Source of the DNA: Spirochaeta isovalerica | Lineage (GTDB): Bacteria; Spirochaetota; Spirochaetia; DSM-2461 | Reading direction: 5' to 3' | Length of the DNA stretch: 64,000 bases | NCBI RefSeq assembly: GCF_014207565.1 | Contig: NZ_JACHGJ010000002.1 | Location: forward strand, 982,680-1,046,679 | Shown here: piece by piece, positions 43,599 through 51,340 of the stretch | Layout of the letters: the number at the start of each line of letters is the position of its first letter | How positions within the stretch are numbered: the stretch's first letter is position 1 | Translations under genes and position numbers: made by a program | Notes under the pieces: generated by a model | What the model saw: only the letters and a program-made list of their open reading frames with translations | What the model was told of the DNA's origin: nothing | Databases searched by the model: none

Positions 43599-44189
43599 AT
43601 GAGCTATATCGGAATAATAATAACCTACGTATTTATCAGCAATATGATCCTGAGTCAGTTCCTCGGGCTCTGTCCCTTTATCGGAGTTTCCAAGGATTCG
43701 GACTCTGCTGTCGGGATGGGTTTTGCTGTAACTTTTGTCATGTCCATGGCCTCTCTGGTAACATGGATTATTTACCACGGGATTCTCGTGCCGCTTAATC
43801 TGGAGTTCCTTCAGACTATCGCCTTTATCCTGGTTATCGCTTCGCTGGTTCAGCTTGTCGAAATGGCGGTTCAGAAGTTTTCCCCCGCGCTTTACAAAGC
43901 CCTGGGAATCTATCTGCCCCTTATCACGACAAACTGCGCCGTTATGGGTATCGCCCTCATCAATGTGAGAGAGGAATACAATATCCTCGAAAGTTTTACA
44001 GCCGGATTCGCCGGCGGTATCGGATTTCTGCTGGCTATTTTTCTCATGTCGGCTATCCGCGTGAAACTGGACAAGGAAAATGTTCCCCGCTTTCTCAAAG
44101 GGACTCCCATAGCCTTTGTTTCCGGTGGTCTGATGGCGCTTGCCTTCATGGCCTTTGACAGAGCCCTGCTCGCGAACCTCATAGGATAA
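43599..44189 (+). CDS. rnfA: Rnf complex subunit A (membrane)
   Basis: Six-helix integral subunit paralogous to RnfE with inverted topology, completing the intramembrane iron-sulfur centre. In the 196 residues, NMILSQFLGLCPFIGVSK and LPLITTNCAVMGIALINV hold the two conserved cysteines. AGGIGFLLAIFLMSAIR near the C-terminus is also characteristic. A Shine-Dalgarno (GGAGG) lies in the rnfE tail. Confidence 0.96.
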   Translation: MSYIGIIITYVFISNMILSQFLGLCPFIGVSKDSDSAVGMGFAVTFVMSMASLVTWIIYHGILVPLNLEFLQTIAFILVIASLVQLVEMAVQKFSPALYKALGIYLPLITTNCAVMGIALINVREEYNILESFTAGFAGGIGFLLAIFLMSAIRVKLDKENVPRFLKGTPIAFVSGGLMALAFMAFDRALLANLIG

Positions 44190-44196
44190 GGAAAAT

Positions 44197-45018
44197 ATGC
44201 TTGATTTAATACTGAGAACGCTCTTCGGTTTCATTTCCGTGGCTTTTCTGGGGAGTGCCCTGGGCTTCGGGCTCGCCATTGCCGCAAAAAAACTGAGAGT
44301 GGAAAAAGATAAAACTGTCGAAGAACTTATGGGGTATCTTCCGGGACTGAACTGCGGATCCTGCGGTTATGCCGGTTGCGAACCCTATGCGGAAGCCCTT
44401 TCCGCCGGTAACGACAGTGATATTACCAAATGTAAGCCCGGAGGAGCGGCCTGTCTCGAAGGGATAGGCCGGGTGCTGGGAATGGAAGTCGATACTTCCG
44501 GTCCCAGAATGGTAGCCCAGGTCCACTGCCGGGGCGGTGAAGGGACGGCCGAGACGCGTTATAAATATCAGGGTCTTAAAGACTGCAATGCCGCGTCCAT
44601 ACTTTTCGGAGGGGATAAGAGCTGCCAGTACGGCTGTCTGGGACTTGGTTCCTGCATGCAGGTCTGCCCCGTTGATGCCATCGACTACGATGATCAGGGG
44701 CTTGTCTGGGTCGACAAAGACAAATGTATCGGTTGTGAAAAATGTGTTGGAGTCTGCCCGACCGGCGTTATTAAGATGATCCCCGAAGATGCTGATGTCA
44801 TCGTCGCCTGTAACTCGAAAGATAAAGGTAAGGATACGAAGGCAAACTGCAGCGTCGGATGCATCGGCTGTCAGATCTGCGCCAGGAAATTTCCCGATGC
44901 GGGATATAAAATTACAGATAATCTTTCGATTGTAGGTTATAATGACAGAGGACCTGGTCGCGCTGGTGCAGCCGGGAAATGTCCAACCAAGAGTATCATC
45001 GTTCTTGATGAAAAGTAA
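44197..45018 (+). CDS. rnfB: Rnf complex subunit B (ferredoxin-type electron entry)
   Basis: Membrane-anchored Fe-S subunit that accepts electrons from reduced ferredoxin. One N-terminal helix is followed by the CxxCxxxxC cluster site (NCGSCGYAGCEPYAEAL). A CQYGCLGLGSCMQVCPVDAI plus CIGCEKCVGVCPTGVI ferredoxin pair and a further NCSVGCIGCQICARKFP motif follow. At 273 residues it is of normal length. It is the last gene of the operon, in the order rnfCDGEAB. Only a weak AT-rich hairpin follows. Confidence 0.96.
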   Translation: MLDLILRTLFGFISVAFLGSALGFGLAIAAKKLRVEKDKTVEELMGYLPGLNCGSCGYAGCEPYAEALSAGNDSDITKCKPGGAACLEGIGRVLGMEVDTSGPRMVAQVHCRGGEGTAETRYKYQGLKDCNAASILFGGDKSCQYGCLGLGSCMQVCPVDAIDYDDQGLVWVDKDKCIGCEKCVGVCPTGVIKMIPEDADVIVACNSKDKGKDTKANCSVGCIGCQICARKFPDAGYKITDNLSIVGYNDRGPGRAGAAGKCPTKSIIVLDEK

Positions 45019-45094
45019 AAAGGCGATTTTTACTGTTTAAATCTCATGTCGGAGCGGAATCAGACCGTTCCGGCATTTTGTAAATTTCGGGGTA

Positions 45095-47119
45095 ATGAAA
45101 AAAGTACGACTGATTTTCGGAACACATAACAGTATTTCTCCAGGCTCCGACAACGGGCAGATCGAAGAGATCTATCAGAAAGCCTATAAACCCTTTCTGA
45201 CTCTTCTGTACAATTTCCCTGAAATCTCGGCGGTCCTCTATTACTCGGGACCGCTTCTCGAATGGTTTGAAAAACATCATCCCGAGTTCAACACGGTCCT
45301 CGGAGAGATGATTGATAAAAGGCAGATCGAACTTCTCGGAGGCGGGTATTACGAACCCGTTCTCTCCATGATTCCCGCTCAGGACCGTGTCGGTCAGATC
45401 GAATTGATGACCACTTATCTTCGGAAATCATTCGGCAAAAGAGCCCGGGGGTGCTGGCTTCCCGGTCGGATATGGGAACCTCAGCTAGCTTCTGTGCTCC
45501 GCTCGAGCGGAATAGACTATACTTTCCTGGACGATACTCATTTCGAAGCAGCCGGCTTCCGCGATGATGAACTCTATATGCCGGCCATTACAGAAGACCA
45601 GGGTAAAACCATAACTGTCTTTCCTATCTCCCGGCGCATCATGTCGGGATTCGGCAAAATCGTTCCCCGCAAGATCATTGAAGATATCTGCAGTGACAAC
45701 AGCGGAGACGGCAAAGTGGTCGTCATCTTTCCCAACGGCCGTCAGATCGGATATGAAAACGGTCATTCCCTGTCCATCAATCACCAATGGCTGGAAAGTT
45801 TTCTCAATGAATTGAGAAACAACCGGAAGAACATAGAGCTTGTCCATCCCGGACGGTATGTCCGTCAGACGAGGAATTCTTTCAATAAGGCCTATTTCCC
45901 CTGTACCTCCTATGGCGAAATTATGAAATGGGTTCTTCCGGCTGATCGGCAGGTCGAATACGATACGCTGACTAATGAGCTGATTGAGTCGGGCATTGAG
46001 CCCCGATGGATCTACGGAGGTTTTTTCCGTCAATTTCTGAGCAAATACAAAGAGAGCAATTTCCTCTATTCCAAAATGATGCATGTCAGCGTTCTGGCCA
46101 ATCAGGTCAGAGGGGACAAATACAGAAAGAAGGCTGCCAAGGAAGAGCTGTGGAAAGGGCAGAATAATCTGGCTTTCTGGCACGGTAACCAGGGCGGCAT
46201 TTACAATGCCAATGTCCGGCATAAGGCATACAGCTCCCTCATCGAGGGAGAGAAAATAACTCGGGAGAAGGGGATCTTCAAAACCTCTCTCAGCTCCATA
46301 GATTACGATATGGACGGCGAGAAAGAATTTCTCTATCAGGGCCATGTTACCAATGCCTACGTTCACAGCAGGGGAGCCGTTCTCTTTGAGTTCGATCACA
46401 TCGCGTCGTGCTGGAATTATCTGAACACCATGTCCCGTTATCCCGAACCCTATCACAATGAGACGATCAGAGACGAGGGATATGACAAATACGGACGCTA
46501 CGCTTTTGTTGATCATTTCTTCGACGAGCGCAACAGTGTAGAAGATTTCCGCCAGATGAGTTACATAGAACAGGGATCTTTTACCAATGCGCTTTACGAA
46601 GCTGTTGATTATAACCGGGAACAGAGAAAAGTGACCTTTGTCCATACCGGATCGGTTGTGAAGAACGGCTATGAATATAATATCGAGCTTCAGAAGCGCT
46701 TTACTTTCAAGCGTTCTTCAGTGGACGTGGATTATCAGATAAAGAACCTCAGTCTGCACAAGGCCGAGCTTTGTTTCGGCAGCGAAGTCAATATCGCCTT
46801 TAATAAAAACGGCGACCCTGATCCCAAGCTCTACCGGATAGATGATGAATATAAAGATGAGGTCCCGGAAGACAGCATCAGCCACGAATCGGTTCAGCAG
46901 ATGTTGACCTTTGACGGCGATAATAACACCGATGTTACGCTTTCTGTTTCCTCTCCCGCTGAAATGTGGACCTTTCCGCTATATACTTATTCCAGAGAGG
47001 GGGGAAAAGTTGAAAGAAACTACCAGTGTTCCTGCTATGTTCCCCGTTGGACTTTCTCACTTCTGAAAGATGAAGTCTGGAACGTATCTCTATCCCTAAG
47101 GATTGACAGGAGCAGTTGA
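45095..47119 (+). CDS. GH57 4-alpha-glucanotransferase-like protein, both catalytic residues lost
   Basis: A 674-residue protein that follows the GH57 glucanotransferase plan of Thermococcus litoralis TLGT: an N-terminal barrel (THNSISPGSDN, ELLGGGYYEPVLSMIP), helical middle (YKESNFLYSKMMHVS, AFWHGNQGGIYNANVRHKAY) and C-terminal beta domain. From memory of TLGT, the nucleophile Glu sits in WLTERVW; here the same stretch reads W121-L-P-G-R-I-W, with Gly124 at that place. The acid Asp in FHDDGE is matched by F212-P-N-G-R. Both catalytic residues therefore appear replaced. It probably binds rather than cleaves glucan. Followed by an NlpC/P60-MORN gene three bases later. Confidence 0.8.
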   Translation: MKKVRLIFGTHNSISPGSDNGQIEEIYQKAYKPFLTLLYNFPEISAVLYYSGPLLEWFEKHHPEFNTVLGEMIDKRQIELLGGGYYEPVLSMIPAQDRVGQIELMTTYLRKSFGKRARGCWLPGRIWEPQLASVLRSSGIDYTFLDDTHFEAAGFRDDELYMPAITEDQGKTITVFPISRRIMSGFGKIVPRKIIEDICSDNSGDGKVVVIFPNGRQIGYENGHSLSINHQWLESFLNELRNNRKNIELVHPGRYVRQTRNSFNKAYFPCTSYGEIMKWVLPADRQVEYDTLTNELIESGIEPRWIYGGFFRQFLSKYKESNFLYSKMMHVSVLANQVRGDKYRKKAAKEELWKGQNNLAFWHGNQGGIYNANVRHKAYSSLIEGEKITREKGIFKTSLSSIDYDMDGEKEFLYQGHVTNAYVHSRGAVLFEFDHIASCWNYLNTMSRYPEPYHNETIRDEGYDKYGRYAFVDHFFDERNSVEDFRQMSYIEQGSFTNALYEAVDYNREQRKVTFVHTGSVVKNGYEYNIELQKRFTFKRSSVDVDYQIKNLSLHKAELCFGSEVNIAFNKNGDPDPKLYRIDDEYKDEVPEDSISHESVQQMLTFDGDNNTDVTLSVSSPAEMWTFPLYTYSREGGKVERNYQCSCYVPRWTFSLLKDEVWNVSLSLRIDRSS

Positions 47120-47121
47120 TA

Positions 47122-48042
47122 TTGATTAAAAAAGCATCCCTTATAGCTTTGTTTTTATGGGGGAGTTCTTTGTGCTTTTCCGTTGATATAGGACGCGATA
47201 TCGTTGAGAGAGGTTCGGCTCTCGTGGGTTCTCCCTATCGTTACGGCGGCACCAATCCTTCTGGATTTGATTGCAGCGGCCTTGTTAATTATCTCTACAA
47301 ACCATTTTTACCCGATTTACCGAGAAATGCATCGTCTATAGCCCATTTCGGCTCTACTGTGGACCTGGATGATATTGTCCCCGGGGATCTCGTTTTTTAC
47401 GCGACGGGAAGCGATCGGTCTGAAATAACCCATGTCGGCATATATATCGGTCAGAATACACTTATCCAGGCTGTTTCCGCCGGTCCTGTCCGGGGTGTGG
47501 TTCTGACAGACCTAGATGAGAAATACTGGAAATCCCGTTTCAAATGGGCGAAAAGAGTCTTTCCCCGTTTGGAAACGGCAGAGTCTCAATCGGTAAATCT
47601 CGCCTACAGTAAAGGTCAGTACCAGGGACAGGCAGAAGAGCTCGAGCCCGAAGGCCGGGGCAGAATGGATCTTAAGAACGGTGATTATTATATCGGTGAC
47701 TTCAAAGACGGTCTTTTCCATGGTAAAGGCGAATACCATTACGGAAACGGCGATGTTTATATAGGGCAATTCTCAAATGGCCGTGAATCGGGGGGAGAGC
47801 TTGTCCGTTCCGACGGGAGCCGTTACAGCGCCCAGAGAAATGAATCAGGCACCCTGATCATTAACAGCAGAGCTGATAAAAGTTCAAACCGGATCAATTA
47901 TCTTCTGGAAACTCCTACCCAGTGGGACGATTGGCTGGAAAATGAAAGGAAGCTTTTCGAAGAAACTCTTCAGGCGGATAATAATGCAGCTGATGATGAG
48001 CAGAGACGTTTTGAAGAGTGGAAGAAAAACTCCGGGTTCTAA
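47122..48042 (+). CDS. NlpC/P60 cysteine peptidase with C-terminal MORN repeats
   Basis: A 306-residue secreted protein. After a signal peptide, the NlpC/P60 domain (about 23-150) has the catalytic cysteine in FDCSGLVNYLY (C51) and histidine in THVGIYIG (H104), so a peptidoglycan gamma-D-Glu-diamino acid endopeptidase is likely. About 175-240 are MORN repeats (GRMDLKNGDYYIGDFKDG, HGKGEYHYGNGDVYIGQFSNG), followed by a charged helical tail. Start: TTG at 47122, with AGGAG nine bases upstream. A TTG at 47116 is in frame but too close to that site. The fusion of cell-wall hydrolase and MORN is uncommon. Confidence 0.85.
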   Translation: MIKKASLIALFLWGSSLCFSVDIGRDIVERGSALVGSPYRYGGTNPSGFDCSGLVNYLYKPFLPDLPRNASSIAHFGSTVDLDDIVPGDLVFYATGSDRSEITHVGIYIGQNTLIQAVSAGPVRGVVLTDLDEKYWKSRFKWAKRVFPRLETAESQSVNLAYSKGQYQGQAEELEPEGRGRMDLKNGDYYIGDFKDGLFHGKGEYHYGNGDVYIGQFSNGRESGGELVRSDGSRYSAQRNESGTLIINSRADKSSNRINYLLETPTQWDDWLENERKLFEETLQADNNAADDEQRRFEEWKKNSGF

Positions 48043-49226
48043 TCTCTTTTAATTTCCCGGTAAATCGCATTGAAAAAGGGCTCAGTTTCTCTGTAATAAG
48101 TTTTTTCAACCATGATTAATTCGAGTAAAGCCTCATTGTATCGACCGAGATAGTAGAAGCACTGCCCTCTGTAGAAATGGCTCTGCTCCCGAGTTTCCCT
48201 ATCATTCAGGCTGGATAAAAAAGGTTCCAGGGCATCGGCGCATCTTTCATATAAACCGCCGGCAAAATATGATGTCACAATGGGATTGATATTTTTATTG
48301 TAGGCCAGAACAGTTTTCTCCGGCTGATCAGGAATTGTTTTCTCCCGTTCTATCATCCTTCTGATTTGATTCAGCGTTTCGGGTTCAAGAGTCCTGTCAT
48401 AGTCGGTATTTCTCCGCTCCTCCAGTTTCTCCCCCGATTTAAGATCAGATGATATCTTGAGGAGAGGCAGGGGCATGGCGGATTTTACAAACCGGTTGTC
48501 TTCTGTTATTTCATGAGAGAATTTTATATGCACCGGATCTGTCGTATAGTTACCGGAGTACAGAAGATTCCTGCTGCCTGATCTGTAAAGCGCGGCATCG
48601 ATCGCGGCATAATAGTAGTTCAGGCCGGCAATGGGGTTGTCTATTATGGAAGTCTGGGATCCCGAATCTTCACCGATGAGCACTGATTTTATTATTTTGT
48701 CATAACTGTCGATTACTGAGGTGCTGCGGAACAGGATGATACTGCGCTCTTCCAGAGATGAATCATAGGAAATCGCGACGTCGCTATCAAAAATCTGTGC
48801 TGTCAGATTTGAAATGACTGTGCTTCTGGTCTCTTCAATATCGGATTCCTCAATGCTCACAGGGGATATGGTAACGTTTCTATAGGGAATGCAGATTTTG
48901 TAAACCTGGGTCGAATCGTTTACAAAAACCGCATAATAAACCTGTGCTCCCGAAGGGGGCTTATCTTTGAACGTTTGTGTTCCGCCGGGTACTGTGCCGA
49001 TTTTTTCCGCCAGATAGAGGTTGTCGGCCGTCAGAGCCCGATCGGCTCTGAAAATTTCATAGGTTCCCTCATCGACATCGACAGCATCCTTCCATGTCAG
49101 AACAATGTCTGAACCGGAAGTGACGGCTTCCAGGCGGGATGGAAAAGGCGCATAGAGTTTCATTTCCTGCGAAAACAGGGGAGAAAGAAGCAGAACTAAG
49201 GCTGTGATGAGAAATTGAACCTTCAT
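48039..49226 (-). CDS. Secreted protein with fibronectin-III-like domains and TPR-like tail
   Basis: A 395-residue protein with a signal peptide (MKVQFLITALVLLLSPLFS). Its N-terminal half contains two beta-sandwich stretches with Fn3-like features (VLTWKDAVDVDEGTYEIFRAD followed by VYYAVFV; then LNYYYAAIDA). A helical, TPR-like C-terminus (AGGLYERCADALEPFLSSL, FYRGQCFYYLGRYNEALLEL) suggests periplasmic protein-protein contacts. No named family was recognised. No Shine-Dalgarno precedes the ATG; TATATT lies six bases upstream. It converges on the NlpC/P60 gene with overlapping stops (48039-48042). Confidence 0.6.
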   Translation of the reverse strand: MKVQFLITALVLLLSPLFSQEMKLYAPFPSRLEAVTSGSDIVLTWKDAVDVDEGTYEIFRADRALTADNLYLAEKIGTVPGGTQTFKDKPPSGAQVYYAVFVNDSTQVYKICIPYRNVTISPVSIEESDIEETRSTVISNLTAQIFDSDVAISYDSSLEERSIILFRSTSVIDSYDKIIKSVLIGEDSGSQTSIIDNPIAGLNYYYAAIDAALYRSGSRNLLYSGNYTTDPVHIKFSHEITEDNRFVKSAMPLPLLKISSDLKSGEKLEERRNTDYDRTLEPETLNQIRRMIEREKTIPDQPEKTVLAYNKNINPIVTSYFAGGLYERCADALEPFLSSLNDRETREQSHFYRGQCFYYLGRYNEALLELIMVEKTYYRETEPFFNAIYREIKRD

Positions 49227-49232
49227 ATATCT

Positions 49233-49238
49233 AATATA
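49233..49238 (-). promoter_or_regulatory. Probable -10 box of the Fn3/TPR gene, leaderless geometry
   Basis: TATATT on the minus strand is followed by six bases and the ATG at 49226. No -35 hexamer stands out 16-18 bases further upstream. Confidence 0.4.
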
Positions 49239-49254
49239 ATCGACACGGGAGGTT

Positions 49255-50145
49255 TTATCCTGCAGGAAAAAGTCTCTTCGCGGCAGTCAGTCTGACAGGC
49301 CAGCCCAGAAATTCCTCATATAATTCAGTTGAAAGGATAGATTCCCCCTTCATTTCTGCTGTAAGCGGATCCATGTAAATGTTGCGCCACTTCAAATGGG
49401 ATATGGTCCTGTCCATATCATATATTTCAATTTCCAGGCAGTCCCGTTTCGCATTGTTGATCAAGGGAATGGCGGAAAGGGAAGCCAGTACAGCCGCTTC
49501 TTTCAGTTTCTCCGAGTCAGCTGTCAGAGAAAGTGACCGGAACCGTATGCCCAGTAGTTTCTGAATAAGGGAGAAAGCCTGATTTTCAATATCTTCTATC
49601 ATTTCCGGTCGGGGTAGAGGTGATATCCATGCAATGAAAAATGGTATTAGCTGCCATTGACGGAGCTTCCCCTCATCCAGGATTCCTTCGAGAAAGAAGG
49701 GGATCTGTCTTTCGGTGACGGCTTGGATCAGATTTAAATAATCCGGAGTATCGCTGTTGATTATTACAGCCCGGGCTCCGTATTTTACAGCCCTAAACAA
49801 CTCATCCTGTGACGATATCCGCATGAAAAAATCCAGCCCCTTCCCGTTCAGTTGGAGGAGCTCTTCATCTTCGAAAACGGAACAGACGGCAAAATGGGCT
49901 CCTGAGGCAAAAGACTTTCCTATAGCTGCAGGTGAAGAGGAACAGTCGGAGCCGATAAAGAGATTTTCGCTTTCATTGGCTGCTTTCACCATGTCCTTCT
50001 CTTCACTGCTTTTATAAGGAATGAGTACCAGGGGAAGGTGGGCTTTTTTCAATAAGCGGGATAGGGGGATTATGCTATTACTTTCTACATTTTCAAGAGA
50101 AATGATCAGTCCGAATTCTCTGATCTTTTTGAGCAGTCTGTTCAT
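49255..50145 (-). CDS. KDPG-aldolase-like protein without the Schiff-base lysine
   Basis: A 296-residue cytoplasmic protein. The first about 165 residues resemble a degenerate KDPG/KHG aldolase barrel (LSRLLKKAHLPLVLIPY, then SSSPAAIGKSFASGAHFAVCS, then SSQDELFRAVKYGARAVIIN). The place where the catalytic lysine should lie (normally vKlFPA) reads AVIINSD, so aldolase chemistry is unlikely. The C-terminal part is unassigned. The ATG at 50145 is chosen over one at 50190 because a good promoter (TTGTTA-N17-TATATT) ends six bases before it and would place 50190 outside the transcript. It is divergent from the FliG paralogue. Confidence 0.55.
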   Translation of the reverse strand: MNRLLKKIREFGLIISLENVESNSIIPLSRLLKKAHLPLVLIPYKSSEEKDMVKAANESENLFIGSDCSSSPAAIGKSFASGAHFAVCSVFEDEELLQLNGKGLDFFMRISSQDELFRAVKYGARAVIINSDTPDYLNLIQAVTERQIPFFLEGILDEGKLRQWQLIPFFIAWISPLPRPEMIEDIENQAFSLIQKLLGIRFRSLSLTADSEKLKEAAVLASLSAIPLINNAKRDCLEIEIYDMDRTISHLKWRNIYMDPLTAEMKGESILSTELYEEFLGWPVRLTAAKRLFPAG

Positions 50146-50146
50146 G

Positions 50147-50175
50147 CTGTAAATATATCTTTTTCCCTGTATAAT
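50147..50175 (+). promoter_or_regulatory. Promoter of the FliG paralogue, leaderless geometry
   Basis: A perfect TATAAT (50170-50175), preceded directly by TG, lies seven bases before the ATG at 50183. The -35 (CTGTAA, 50147-50152) is weak. The promoter overlaps the divergent one at 50152-50180. Confidence 0.6.
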
Positions 50176-50180
50176 AACAA
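50152..50180 (-). promoter_or_regulatory. Promoter of the KDPG-aldolase-like gene, leaderless geometry
   Basis: On the minus strand TTGTTA (50175-50180), 17 bases and TATATT (50152-50157), then six bases (TACAGC) and the ATG at 50145. It shares DNA with the opposing FliG promoter, including one base between its -35 and that promoter's -10. Confidence 0.6.
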
Positions 50181-50182
50181 TT

Positions 50183-51289
50183 ATGGACAAGCGAAGACGT
50201 GCAATAGATGCTTACCGGACGGAATCCGTAAAAGGGGAGGCTGAAAAAAAACAAGCAACCCCTACCGGAGAGAGGACCGGATTCCTTAAATTGACGAAAG
50301 AAAAACCCGATTACAGCAAAATAGCCAGATTTCTCCTCCTTCTGGGGAAAGATGAAGCTGTTAAGGTTCTCAGACATCTATCTCCGGAAGAGGTGGAAAC
50401 CATTTCCGCAGAGATCAGCCGGACCGGCAGAGTCGATAAAGTGGAAGCGGAAGGGTTACTTAAAGAATTCGGCTTCGACAGGGAAAAGGACGCCGTTCGT
50501 GTTCGCGGCGGTGCCGACGCCGCATCGGAAATTCTCACCAAAGCCTTCGGCAGGGAAGAAGCTGAAAAATATCTGAGAAAAGCCGTTCCGGAAATAGTGG
50601 AAGGTCCCTTCTCTTTTCTCAATGATCTGAATTTCGATCAGCTGATCCTTCTGCTTAAAGACGAGTCCCCCCAGGTTGTCGCCCTGGTACTGCGCTATCT
50701 CGATCCGGCCTTGTCTTCCCGGGTTATCAGTCACCTGGACCGCCGTATCGGTGCGGCTGTTATTAAGAGAATTGCAAAAGGGGGATCGATCTCCATGGAA
50801 GTCATAACCGGCATGGAGGATTCTCTGAAAGAGAAAATCCGCACTCAGGGGGAAGTGGACAGTACGGAAATCGACGGCACTTCGGCGCTGGCCGGCATAC
50901 TGAAATATATGAATATCGAAGAGGAGCAGAAAATACTCGGAACTCTGGCGGAAGAGAACGAGGAAATCAGTCGCAAGATTAAAGAAAAGCTATTCACAAT
51001 CGACACTGTGCTCCATATGGACAGGAATGATCTTCAGAAAATTCTAATCGAATTCAAAGACAGGGATATCGCCATGATGCTTCGGGCTGTGGACAGCGAA
51101 GTCCGGGAAAAAATCCGCCAGTCCCTTTCGACGGGACAGCAGGTTCTTATCGATGAAGAAAACGATCTTCTCGGAAAAGTGAAAAAGAGCGATGCCGAAG
51201 CTAAAGTCAGAGAGTTTCTCGAACTTCTGAGAAAACGGGAAGAAGAGGGCGCTTTTATCATTCTTCGCGAGGAAGATGATTATTTGTAG
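50183..51289 (+). CDS. fliG1: FliG paralogue (spirochaetal FliG1-like)
   Basis: A 368-residue protein with the flagellar switch FliG plan: an N-terminal domain (KIARFLLLLGKDEAVKVLRHLSPEEVETI), the middle EHPQ-type segment as DESPQVVALVLRYLDP, and the C-terminal domain (DLQKILIEFKDRDIAMMLRAV). It has an extra charged N-terminus of about 45 residues. The torque-helix region that usually contains FxNMSxR reads RQSLSTGQQVLI, and the usual GPVR motif reads LGKVKKS, so the stator contact is altered. Spirochaetes often carry a second, non-operonic FliG (FliG1), and the isolated location fits that. No Shine-Dalgarno is present; it is leaderless. Confidence 0.8.
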   Translation: MDKRRRAIDAYRTESVKGEAEKKQATPTGERTGFLKLTKEKPDYSKIARFLLLLGKDEAVKVLRHLSPEEVETISAEISRTGRVDKVEAEGLLKEFGFDREKDAVRVRGGADAASEILTKAFGREEAEKYLRKAVPEIVEGPFSFLNDLNFDQLILLLKDESPQVVALVLRYLDPALSSRVISHLDRRIGAAVIKRIAKGGSISMEVITGMEDSLKEKIRTQGEVDSTEIDGTSALAGILKYMNIEEEQKILGTLAEENEEISRKIKEKLFTIDTVLHMDRNDLQKILIEFKDRDIAMMLRAVDSEVREKIRQSLSTGQQVLIDEENDLLGKVKKSDAEAKVREFLELLRKREEEGAFIILREEDDYL

Positions 51290-51304
51290 TTATGTACTTC
51301 TCAA

Positions 51305-51333
51305 TTGAATAATTAGGGCTTTCGTTGTATGAT
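51305..51333 (+). promoter_or_regulatory. Promoter of alaS, leaderless geometry
   Basis: TTGAAT (51305-51310), 17 bases and TATGAT (51328-51333) with an adjacent upstream TG, then seven bases (CTGGTCT) and the ATG at 51341. There is no ribosome-binding site. Confidence 0.7.
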
Positions 51334-51340
51334 CTGGTCT

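Noticed and set aside
45015..45033. Hairpin GTAAAAA-GGCGA-TTTTTAC after rnfB as a terminator
   Set aside because: The stem is almost entirely A-T pairs and no U-run follows outside the stem; too weak to call.
51329..51340. AlaS start at ATG 51329
   Set aside because: This ATG overlaps the TATGAT -10 box, so it would not be in the transcript; ATG 51341 gives the normal MKANELRKKY start.
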